Shown here: piece after piece, positions 1-10,478 of the stretch
Layout of the letters: the number at the start of each line of letters is the position of its first letter
Numbering within the stretch: the stretch's first letter is position 1
Assembly (NCBI GenBank): GCA_002105175.1
Contig: MCGE01000004.1
Coordinates: forward strand, 1,054,001 to 1,118,000
Length of the DNA stretch: 64,000 nucleotides
Direction: 5' to 3'
DNA from: Absidia repens
Lineage: Eukaryota; Mucoromycota; Mucoromycetes; Mucorales; Cunninghamellaceae
The notes under the pieces: model-generated
What the model was told of the DNA's origin: nothing
Databases searched by the model: none
Seen by the model: the letters and a program-made list of their open reading frames with translations, nothing else
Translations under genes and position numbers: made by a program

Positions 1-1070
1 CGGAGGGGGTCGTATTCAAAAAGTCAAACACCCTTTTCACCAATGGCAAAAGCAATTCATCCATGACATTTCGAATCATCGGCTTATAAAATAAATAAAA
101 TGAAGTGCGTCAGAAAAAAATTCCACCTTCTATCAGTTCTTTGTTTCTTTACCTTGTATTTGTGAGCAATTAATCCAATGAATGGCAAGAAGTCGACAAG
201 TTCGGTGATCTGGCATTCTGTTAAAAGTCCAGTGATAAGTGTTGGTAAGTAAGGCAAGATTTCCGATCCAAGGCAAGTGATAAATCGCGCGAAAGAGAAT
301 CGAGCAGCGTCACGAATAAGTTCGACTTGGTTGTAAGTTTGAAGTACGTTCATGATGATTTCAGTTGCTTGCACAAAAACACCAGCCCATGCTTGATTGC
401 ACGTAGCCCCTTTTGGAAGGGTAGGAAAACCTATCATATGAATAAATTAGTAAACAAAATAAAAGTTAATAAGAGTAGTATTCATTTTCCCCCTTAAAAA
501 GCTACCAATCTTTATATTCTTTACCTTTTGCTACACTTCCAATAGCCATAATATAATGGTGCAACTGGATCATGTATAATTCATCTTCGCCATTGTATCC
601 TTGACCCATGGTACTTTGAATACCATCCACCAAAGGTTGTAATGCGATTTGTAAGTATTCAGTTTGCTTGGAAGATTCCAGTTGTTCAAATGAGATAAGC
701 ATACCAACGGTTTCAAATAAGTAAAGTTGACTGTCGAAGATGGACGCGGCAGGTAAAGGCATACCATCAGCATTGTTGGTCAGTACAGGAAGTTCCGCTT
801 GAATAGACAACAGATTACCGAGGGATGAGAGCACCGTTTCAACATAAGGACCCATCTTGGGTTTGAGGCTTTTCACGAAACGGTGGAATAGGTACCAACA
901 TCTGCATCTAACTTGTTTCAATGAGTGATGAATTCCACGAGCGTCGACAAAAGATTCAAGGGCTTGAGGTAAGTAATCAGGACGAAGTTCAAAGAATTGA
1001 TAGTATCGTACAAGGTTTTCAAAGTATTGCAAAGGCACAGAGGGATGAGAATATGAGGAGATGTCTAAAC

Positions 1071-1106
<36 letters not shown>

Positions 1107-3538
1107 GGTTTAGCCTGAGTCTACCAAGTCAAATTCAAAAAAAAAGGTATACTTACTTGAGGTCACCATTTCTTGGACAAGCTCGCCGAGCGGAGTCAAA
1201 ACATTAGGATCGTTTGCGTTGACAAATACCATGGCAGCTTTTGGAAGAACCTCACCATAAGTGTACAAGACATAGAGGCAAAGTTCCACTTCACGCCAAT
1301 CCAAATCTGCACCGGACTTGAATTTGTTGATAGTTTCCATAATAGTAGAATGCACAAAGCTTACATAAAGTTCATCATCAATAGATGCAGCATGATCAGT
1401 AAAAACACGAAGGTTCTATTTGAGCAAAAACCTTGTTAATACTGGCCCCTCATTTTTGTTTTGTTTTTTCCAAATTTACTTACCTTTCGCAGCTCTGCAA
1501 AAAGGGCTTCCTCTTCAGGTTCATCTTCGTCAGCCCCCCATTCGGTATCCTCATCGTATTTCATTTTGCGGATAAACACACTGAGAAGAGATCCCAAAAG
1601 TTCGCGTTGTGTTTGAGTAAATGGTTGCATTGCCTTTTTCTGTTTCTTAAACTAAAGACAGCAAAGAGATCATGCGTACATAAGTAATCCTGAATTTCAT
1701 TTGAATCAATAACTACGACATGTACTTACAATAGATAAAAGGTCATTGACAAAGGGGAATGTGGCGGTGGTTGTTTCGTCGTATTCATTGGCGAGAAACT
1801 TGAGTAAATAAGGCGAGAGTTGTTCAATGAGGGCCCAGGAGGTTGCTAATAAGATAGATCCAGTAAGTCATCATTATGCGCCCGAAAACGAAGATCAAAA
1901 AAAAAAAAAAAGTACCTTTCGCATCACTTGGAATACTAGAATCACCATGGATCTTGCAAAGTTCAATGCCCATCACGTTGGTCAAGCGAGCCGCACTTTC
2001 AACAAATTCGGGATCACTCTATACGAATAAAAGACATAAAGTCAGAGTCGTCAACTTATTTAGCATTAACTTTTCCTTACCAAGTCCAAACGACCAAGGG
2101 TATCGGTGATATTTAACATCTGAATCATATTGAGTTTGTCCAGTGGCAACATTCCTTTGCTGGCAATCTGGAAATAAATAATAGCAATAAACACATTTAA
2201 TAAATAGCGTTTGAATAGAATCAAGAAGGTATTCACTTACATCAGCCAAGCATTCACAGGCAGGAATACGTAAATTGGAATCCGACAACAGTTCATACAA
2301 AGCATTCATCACTTGATCATTCACCACGAGAGAGATATCCATCCATGCAATATAAGCGCCAATGTTTTTGAGAGCGAGTTGAGCAATATTTGGGTTTTGA
2401 ACCCTGAATTCTTGCAAAAGTTCAAACCAGTAACCGGCCAAAAGTTGAATGTCACCAAGTCGCATCGAATCCTTAATGTTTGTATTTCTAACCACTTGAT
2501 CGCGATGTCTAGGAATATCCATTCGAGCAATTTCTTCATCAATGCTGATACAAAGTCGTAAAAAAAAGTCGGCGGCTTTTTCATGACTGGATCCAGTAGA
2601 GGTACGAGCTAATGCCATGATATCCTTGAAGAAAGACGGCCAACCATTAGGATACACGTGAGCAAAAAGAAGTGTCAATGATTGGGCAGCCTTATTTCGA
2701 ATATCTAAAGAGAAAAAAAAAGCAAGGTCAGCATCACGAATATTTAAAAATCGAGCCATTCTTCTTGTAGTTACATGTTTCTTCCGATGCAGTATCAGTG
2801 TTGTCCACAAATTCCCTTTGCAAATATTCCATCATAGTACGTTCAATATATTCAACCGAATTTGCATCTAAAGTGTCGTATCTAATTTATATAAAATAAT
2901 TTTGAGTAGGTTAGTGTAAGTGACCTAATAACAATAGAACCATTCTAATTAATAATAATAACAATACCTATTTTGTAAGGTATTTTCCAAAACTTGAAGA
3001 GCGAAGAATCGAGCTTGAGCCATGCTATAGATATTTATACAAATCCGTTTAATGTCATGTTCAAAGAATGAATTGGATGTACTATTATAAAGATGACTTA
3101 CGATTTTGGTTCCTTCATAAATAATTGCATACATAATTGCCAACCATCAGTAGAGTTTTTAATTTGTTCACAGTAAGAATTTGCCTAAGAGACGAAGAAA
3201 TAGTTAATATGATGTACTAGGATCACCAACTGTCACGCGATCACGCTTGACACCATGCCATAACACCTGTATCACACACACACATACATACACGCAGCTG
3301 ATATTTCGAATCATAATGACTCGATATATCAGTTGTCCGCAGTATTTCATCTAATATCCCGTCCCGAGCCCCTTTACACCCTCCCTCCGACGCATACATA
3401 ATCCCATTCCACCGATCTAACTTTATCCTTGGAGTATAGTAGCCGTTCTATTTGTAATTTGCTGTTTACCTGAGCTTTAAGGTTGGGGTCAACGTGGGGA
3501 TCCAAAGCACAAATAACGGCCTGTTCGATCTGTTCCAT
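1..3538 (-). CDS. LOS1: Exportin-T / tRNA exportin (Los1/XPOT), 3'-partial
   Basis: Karyopherin-beta family exportin that carries mature tRNA from nucleus to cytoplasm with Ran-GTP. The chosen ATG is at 3538-3536 (MEQIEQAVICAL), followed by an intron at about 3185-3469 and exon 2 at 3102-3184. Later exons carry the Xpo1-like HEAT region: MAQARFFALQVLE (about 2975-3022), IRNKAAQSLTLLFAHVYP, RNTNIKDSMR and GAYIAWMDISLVVND (about 2250-2705). These match the order and wording of exportin-T (compare IRNKVAQ, RNTLIKDTMR and GAYVSWIDLSLIANDR in the animal protein). Many short introns interrupt the gene; one contains an uninterrupted A31 run on the + strand (1073-1103). The C-terminal part lies beyond base 1, so length cannot be judged. 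Family recognition is from remembered motifs. Confidence 0.9.
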
Positions 3539-4839
3539 TGATTGCTGTTAATAGTTCAGTGTTGTTGTATCTGCTTGAGGAAAGATGAGAGAGATGTTGT
3601 ATGTCGTCCAAACTGAATCAAACGAGGTAAATATATCCTTTGTTTGTCGAAAAGAATAGTACGTTATGAGGAGAAGATAGAAAGGCGAAGAAAACGATTG
3701 ATAAGGCGAGCTATAAAAAGAGATCAAAGAGAAATAAAGAAAAAAGGTAATGTCAGATAATGTCACAAAAAAAAAACAAAAAAGTTTCGTCTATATTTTA
3801 TTCTGGATAACTATACATACTTCAATCAGTGATAGGCGTGATTCTTTTGTAATTGAGAGAAGAGTTTAATGAAGAATCGCGTTTAAATATATATAAAATA
3901 TAAATTAAAAGAATCTATAAACAGATGATATAAAAAAAATGAAGTCAAGAGAGAAAAAAAGAAGCAACGAAAAAAAAATGAATGTGCGTGGCCGTTCACA
4001 ATTTTTTAAAAAAAAAATATTGAAACGCCGCATAATTTTGTTCAAGCTGTCACTTCAAAGTATTGTATTTAGGTTTGAAGGAAATGAGTAAATGAATATG
4101 ATCATTTGGTAATAAAAATGATCCTCAGTACAAATAATAAGTGTCAAGGTTTAAGATCACTTATAGTTTAGTAAATTATGCAAGTTCTTTTTTTTTATTC
4201 CCCTGGCTTTTTTTCGTTTTTTTGCTAAAAACGACTGATGGTGAGCGGTGGCTTTGCTTACGGGTTTACTAGTGATCGGTATTGTATATTTTTTATTATT
4301 CCGGACATGATACAATTGGTTCATTCCCGACAACTTTGCAACAACCGAATCAATGCACTGTACTAAAAATACAATCGTTTGAACAAAAGTATCACTGTTA
4401 CTTAAGGTAGCAGGAAATCAATAATGATCAATAACTGAAATTCACTAAAAAGCAGTCGTTGCTATCTTTTGCAGAGAGGTGTTTTGTTCTATAATATGAC
4501 AATGATACCCTCACACACACTCTCTCTCTATATATATATATAGATATATATGAAACTAAACTATAAACTTCGAATTTTCGACTATCGTTCCTGTTTTTCT
4601 CAAGGGAGAGCACGAACTCCATTGACAAATCGAAATCTCGGAATTTATGCTCCGCCAAAAGCTGCTTGAAGATCCTCATTTTTCGACATCTGATATTTTT
4701 TATTTCACGGTGTTGGTCGCGACGAAATACTAGAAATGTGTATTAGCGTACATACACACTCATGCACACACACACACACCCATATATATATATATATATA
4801 TATATAAGGCTGAACCACTATGAACATGTATAGAGCTCA

Positions 4840-4965
4840 TGTGACTTGTTTGCGGTTCCAGGTCACTTTATATAAAATGTGGCTCCAAGCCCACTCTATT
4901 GTTCATATTGATCAACCTAGCGCAAGTCGTCAAATTGGCCTGCTACGAAACCGCATGCGCCACCC
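4840..4965 (+). repeat. Isolated fragment of repeat-family tail module
   Basis: A stretch of about 50 bp here (GTGGCTC, then CTCTATTGTTCATATTGATCAA) aligns by eye with 15814-15860 (CTCTGCCATTTGTATTAATCA) and 51886-51935 (CTCTACCATTCATATTAATCA). The other two lie downstream of repeat cores B and D, but this one sits upstream of core A. It is probably a remnant of an independent, truncated copy. Boundaries are approximate. Confidence 0.45.
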
Positions 4966-5484
4966 AAGGGACTGCCCATCAAGATGTGAAATGACGTAGG
5001 TAGATGAAAAATCACCATTGTGGGAGCGAGGGAGCTTCGTACATAATTGGCTGTCTTTATAATATACACATTTATACCATCTAGGAGTAGCATTTAAATG
5101 AACATAATGGAACATTATAAGCAGTTGAGTATATTTTGTTGTTACAAAGTGCTTAGATTAAGCTCATATCCTCAAATAATAGTTTAGGCACACATTCAAT
5201 AAAATAAAAGTGGCACTTTGCTTTTTGTGGTACTAACGGAGTAGATATCGAGTAATATCGGTACAGTAAGGACTCACATTAACGTTGTCAGTGCGACAGC
5301 TAAATTGTGTTGTTGTTGCTGTTGTGAATAATTCCGTTATTCAGATATGTGTATCCAGAAAATATATATCGGTGCATTGTGACCTTCTGTAATCTTCTTG
5401 TGTATTTTTTTTCGTCGAAATGAAAAAGGTCATCGAGGGAAATGGTCAGAACTGCAGTTCAGCAGGAGGCCACAGAAAGGATTT

Positions 5485-6080
5485 CAAAACCCGCCCACGT
5501 GGATATTTATTTTTCGCTCTCCTTCTTTTTTTTCCCCTTCTTTTTCTCCCTTCACCATTCAACTTTGATGGAGTTATGTTGAACTTAGATTAGTGTCAGG
5601 ACTAGTTTAGATGGGGGTTCTGCTCAGGGATTACAAGATGCATGGGGAGATCCTTTCATTTTGGATTCTGGATTTAGACCCTCCATTAGTTCGCCTCTGT
5701 AGCTTTGTTTAATGTTAGTTTGTCTATTGTTTGTATCTGCACCTCAATAAAATATATCTGTTTCTTAACATACTTCACTTGAAAAATGTCACATAAGTCT
5801 CTCTCATGTCTTGTCAAGTACATTCCTTTTTACCCTCATCCCTTTGGATTAGTGTTATGATTCAATAAAAGATATTTCTTTAGTCAATCCCAAGTCATGT
5901 ATCATAGTACAGTATATTAGATCCTTTTTAAAAATGTTTTTTTAGATCAGTGTTGAAAATTCTTTAAAACTCCATATTATCTCCGTTATACTTCCTTCAT
6001 TGTATATCTTGTTATAATAAACCCTCCACCAGTAGATTAGTTGCCACGATATAACTTTAACAGAAACCCCGCCTCGCCCA
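5485..6080 (+). repeat. Dispersed repeat family, copy A
   Basis: Opens with CCCGCCCACGTGG at 5490-5502, then ATATTTAT and a CT-rich tract to about 5550. The conserved core at about 5570-5740 includes TTAGATTAGTGTCAGGACTA, CAGGGATTACAAGATGCATG, CCTTTCATTTTGGATT and CCATTAGTT. The tail has AATAAAA motifs near 5750 and 5865 and further short GATTAGTGTT units. No ORF longer than about 25 codons runs through the core. It could be a non-coding transcription unit or a transposable element remnant. Confidence 0.8.
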
Positions 6081-6494
6081 CCTCATGCCTCACATTACAC
6101 CCTTTAATATATGAAGACGCAATACTAAATATCTTTTTATTTATTTATTTCTGTTTCATAAAATGGTAGAAGTGAAAATATGCGGGACAATCGACGCATG
6201 TCGTAGCGGACACGACGTCATTATGGTATTGAATTCTTCTTACAACAGGTATGATACCCTTTTTACGTTTTTATTTCCTTGAAGAGCTACCGATAATGAA
6301 TGGCCTCGTTAATTTTTTTCATGTGATCGTTGAGTTGACTTGTGTGTCTTTGATAATAAAATACTGAGTGTAATTTTTTCTTGAATATATGAACCAACAT
6401 GTCTTACTCTATTACTATGCTAGTTCGAAACAACATGAGCCCCGTACCCAAACGTCAACATCGTTTACATCTTGCGTGAGGCTGGATGATGAAT

Positions 6495-6499
<5 letters not shown>

Positions 6500-6529
<30 letters not shown>
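6500..6529. repeat. A30 homopolymer
   Basis: Uninterrupted run of about 30 A in intergenic DNA between copy A and PDB1. No associated gene model. It could be a retroposition poly(A) scar or simple-sequence expansion. Confidence 0.9.
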
Positions 6530-6531
<2 letters not shown>

Positions 6532-8150
6532 TGGCTTTCTATATACCGCTTCCCATATGCCTTCAGTAACTGTAAGTGCTAAAAATATGATATTTTAGAG
6601 ATAATTTCACTCAATTTTTTCTTATAAGAAATAGCCACTCATCTCTAAGAAGATTAAGTGACACAAAGCAAACTGTCTAGTCTTTCTTGAATTCAAGACA
6701 TCAAGAGCAAGGTAAGTAATATAAATTGAGTCGAAAGGGAGATCGATTAAAATATATAACCAAGTATGTGTTTTATATTATATATAATATTCCTCAGTTT
6801 ATAGGTCGGTCAGCAGTGATTTGATCATAACTATTGGTCTTATCAAGCGAAGGAAGGTGAGAAGTCTTAAAGGATTCCATCTTTAGAAAGTCAGGGCAGG
6901 GTGGTAAAATATTATAACTTATTGCAACTCCGGTTTTGATAGAAAATGGGAACCCATTTGCTATGTAAGAACCGTTGATAAAACGTGGTTTTCTGAACAT
7001 GACTTGCCTAACCTTCATTTTTTGTTATCTATCCATCTATATAGGAATACTTGAGAGACCAACTATGACTGATTTTGAGATGGACTGCTGCGTTGGGTTC
7101 GATGGGCTCGGATGAATTACATTAAATAGTCGCTCTTACGCAAGTGGAACAAGACTACAGTGATGTGATTGATCCATTTTTCTCTTATTTGGAATCTGGG
7201 GGTATCCAAACCAGTCAATCTTCTTGGATTAAGATCAAAGTAAGAAAAGAAGGATGGGTGATAACTGACCTCATTGTTGTGCTTTTTTTGATTTATCCTA
7301 CACTACGTACCTGTGGTGTAAATATGCCATCAGTCTACAGTACCCTTTTTCCATATTTGTATCTCATGATATGATCTTGACTGAAACATGTTCTGCATAT
7401 GATGTTTGTTCAAGAGAGGTTCGTACTGGCAAGACAAAACATGCTCGGCTACAAAGCCGGGTACAATGTTTGAACTGAACTTGTTATTGTTATCGTATTT
7501 TTATATGACCAACATATATCATTGTACCTGAAAAACGTGTCTGTACCTTCAACCATTTGAATCAACACCTTTGCGCTTTTGGCACCACAGTAATGGTGTA
7601 CCCGTTATACTCAAGTGGTCTTGGCCCTAGTTCTATTCATGCATCTTTTTCTTCTATCTCGAAAACTAAGGTAGAATAATTTCTTTCGTTTTATTGTTTG
7701 TTATGAATGAATAAAGATGATGATTATTTGTTTTTTGGCCATATTTTGCTATATATGAAAAATAGAATTGATCTATATTTTTTTTAAGGGTTAAAGTTCG
7801 GACAATCGGGTATGGAAAAAATAACCCTCCTAGTAGCAAAGCAATATTTGGGATGCTTTTTTTTATATGGCATGGCAGACAAGAAAAAGAAAAAGTTAAA
7901 TGATGGGGAAGGCCACATCAATTGAATGAATGCACAGGCATGAATGCATAATGGCAAAGGGTATATTCTGTGCCATGCATTTTTTTTATTGGATGGTAAG
8001 TGTCTTTGGTGTGGGTATGGACGTTGAGTTTGAAAATTTTTTTTGTGACATTGGTTCTTTTTTATTATTTTGGGGGATCTGCTCCTCCTCTCCTTTCTTT
8101 TTTCTCTTTTGTTTCTTTAAAAAACAATATAGCTATATTTTTTTTCCAGC

Positions 8151-9806
8151 ATGACCTTCCTCTCCACCTTGAATCGCATCGCTCCTGTCGCCACATCTGC
8201 CTCCCGTGCAGCCACCAAATCAGTAAAGCCTGCCTTCACTGCTTATGCTCAAAAGCGCTTCAGCTCTAACGGCGCCACTGAAGTAAGTACAGCCAATAAC
8301 AAAGGATGCTCATAGAAACAGAGGGGAGTTCCTAGGTTGAAGGATACAATTAGCTTTTGCCCTCCAGTGACTACCATGACGTTTCTTTCACTCTAACACA
8401 CGCAAACTCCACTTGGACCACTGCTAACCATCTCTTTTTTATTTATTGATATATTGATACACTAGATGACTGTCCGTGATGCTTTGAACCAAGCTATTGA
8501 CGAAGAAATGACTGCTGACCAAAAGATCTATATTTTGGGTGAAGAAGTTGCTCAATACAATGGTGCTTACAAGGTAAACAAAAGACGGATGATAGCAAAA
8601 TTGGTGATTTTGTGTATAATTGTGCTTGGGAATACACGGGAAAGATTGGGGTGAAATCGGGTGAGATAGGTTGTGTGTGGCGTGCCGGAATCGGAGATTG
8701 ACCGATTGGGAAGCTTAATTTTTTTATCTTACGTTTGATTATATTGAACATCTTCAATAGGTCACCAAGGGTTTATTGGACAAGTTTGGTGAAAAACGTG
8801 TCATCGATACTCCTATTACTGAAATGGGTCTTGCTGGTATTGCTGTTGGTTCAGCTTTTAATGGTCTCAAGCCTATCTGTGAATTCATGACATTCAATTT
8901 TGCTATGCAAGTAAGTAAACATAGTAGGGGACGGAGCCGGAACTAAGTATCTCGTTATTTACGATATTTTCTTTTTCTTAGGCCATCGATCAAATCGTCA
9001 ACTCTGCTGCTAAGACTTTCTACATGTCTGGTGGTAAGGTGACTTGTCCTATTGTGTTCCGTGGTCCCAACGGTGCTGCTGCTGGTGTCGGTGCCCAACA
9101 CTCCCAATGTTTCGCTGCTTGGTACGGTTCTGTGCCCGGTTTGAAGGTAGTGTCTCCCTGGAACTCTGAAGATGCTAAAGGTTTATTGAAGGCTGCCATC
9201 CGTGACCCTAACCCTGTTGTGTTTCTTGAAAACGAATTGGAATACGGTGTGTCGTACCCCATGTCTCAAGAAGCTTTATCCTCTGACTATGTGTTGCCTC
9301 TCGGTAAGGCCAAGATTGAACGTGAAGGTAAAGATATCACCATTGTTGCCCACTCTCGCTCCGTTGGTTTTGCTGTCAAGGCTGCTGATGAATTAGCCAA
9401 AACTGGTATATCTGCTGAAGTCGTCAACTTGCGTACCATTAAGCCCATGGATACTGAAACTATCTTCAAGTCTGTCAAGAAAACTCACCGTATCATGACC
9501 GTCGAAGGTGGCTGGGCTTCTTTCGGTGTTGGTTCCGAAATCGCTGCTCAAATCATGGAATGTAAGTATAAAGGGGAGATGATCAAGTGCGTGCCAAAGT
9601 AGCGTGAACCTAATATAGAAAACTGACGTTTATTATTATTTTGTCATCAATTAGCTGACGTCTGGGATGAACTTGATGCTCCTTTAAGCCGTGTCACTGG
9701 TGCTGATGTTCCTACTCCTTATGCTGCCAACCTCGAAGCCTTAGCCTTCCCTGACGATAAGGTGATCGTCAAGGTTGCCCGTGATATCCTCGATAAGAAG
9801 TACTAG
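8151..9806 (+). CDS. PDB1: Pyruvate dehydrogenase E1 component, beta subunit (mitochondrial)
   Basis: Thiamine-diphosphate-dependent decarboxylase subunit of the mitochondrial pyruvate dehydrogenase complex (pyruvate to acetyl-CoA); works as an alpha2beta2 heterotetramer. Exons 8151-8282, 8466-8573, 8761-8910, 8982-9561 and 9655-9806 give 373 residues, the usual family size. The first 40 or so residues ([13 protein letters not shown] through AYAQKRFSS) are basic and hydroxylated, a mitochondrial presequence. Then [71 protein letters not shown] and [12 protein letters not shown] are signature PDHB stretches. Codon use is strongly biased, consistent with high expression. A polyadenylation-like AATAAA lies at about 10096. 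Confidence 0.97.
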
Positions 9807-10478
9807 ATTGTCTTACATCCTCACCTCTACATCTTCCTCCCCCCATTATAACTTTTTTGTGTTTGTCATGGTCTTCTTGATGCTTTATATATATAGTCTT
9901 CCTCTTCCCATTCTTCCCCACCCCATTTTTTTACATGTCATGGATAGTAATAGAAATTAATTTAGTTTAGCTCCCCATTATTATCCTTTTTTTATCATTT
10001 ATAAACCCTCATTCACATTAAACCATTATCCATCCTCTCCATATGGTCTAGTCTTCTTTTTTTATTCATCCCCTTGACTCTTATTATTTTCATGCAATAA
10101 AAATATTTAGAGTAAAAAGCTTAAATTTTTGGAATTGACTTTTGATGATGCAGATGATGAAATAGGTGACTAAAATGAAATTAGGTGATCATGATGTGTG
10201 TATAGTTGGTGATGCGGGGGATGCACAGGGCAGTGATTAGTGTGAATCACATGGGTACATATCATTTTTAAATGACAAGCAATGACGATATTTTTCCAAT
10301 CCCTTGATGGTCCAGTTGACTCTTTTAGGTTTGCCTAAATCACTGGGCAGTGAAAAAAAAAAAAAAAAAAAAAATCAGAAAATCGATAAATATTTACCTA
10401 AAGCTTGATTGATTTAATGTTTTTTATTTTTATTTCTATTTTGATGTTTTTGTTTTCACAGAAACCTTTCCTTAGGCT
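9807..10478. other. PDB1 3' region and upstream region of the kinase gene
   Basis: Contains the CT/AT-rich PDB1 3' UTR with AATAAA at about 10096, and an A-run of about 22 bases near 10353-10374. The remainder is AT-rich leader of the next gene. No further gene seen. Confidence 0.6.

Larger units (their letters stand above)
3539..8150. other. Intergenic region between LOS1 and PDB1 (4.6 kb)
   Basis: The LOS1 promoter and 5' leader lie at the left. After that the DNA is AT-rich with TC and TA microsatellites (about 4510-4550 and 4775-4806), a fragment resembling the repeat-family tail (4840-4960), repeat copy A (5485-6080) and an A30 run (6500-6529). Short ORFs on both strands (for example 6794-7018 minus and 7144-7374 plus) have no recognisable homology or plausible exon chain. 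A short hairpin-like GC patch lies near 7443-7462. I find no supported gene here. Confidence 0.6.

Noticed and set aside
7144..7374. Small plus-strand ORF with a hydrophobic end
   Set aside because: No recognisable motif and no neighbouring exon; probably chance.
7443..7462. Short hairpin GCTCGGCTACAAAGCCGGGT considered as terminator or tRNA arm
   Set aside because: No further cloverleaf arms or box A/B elements; a single stem is insufficient.
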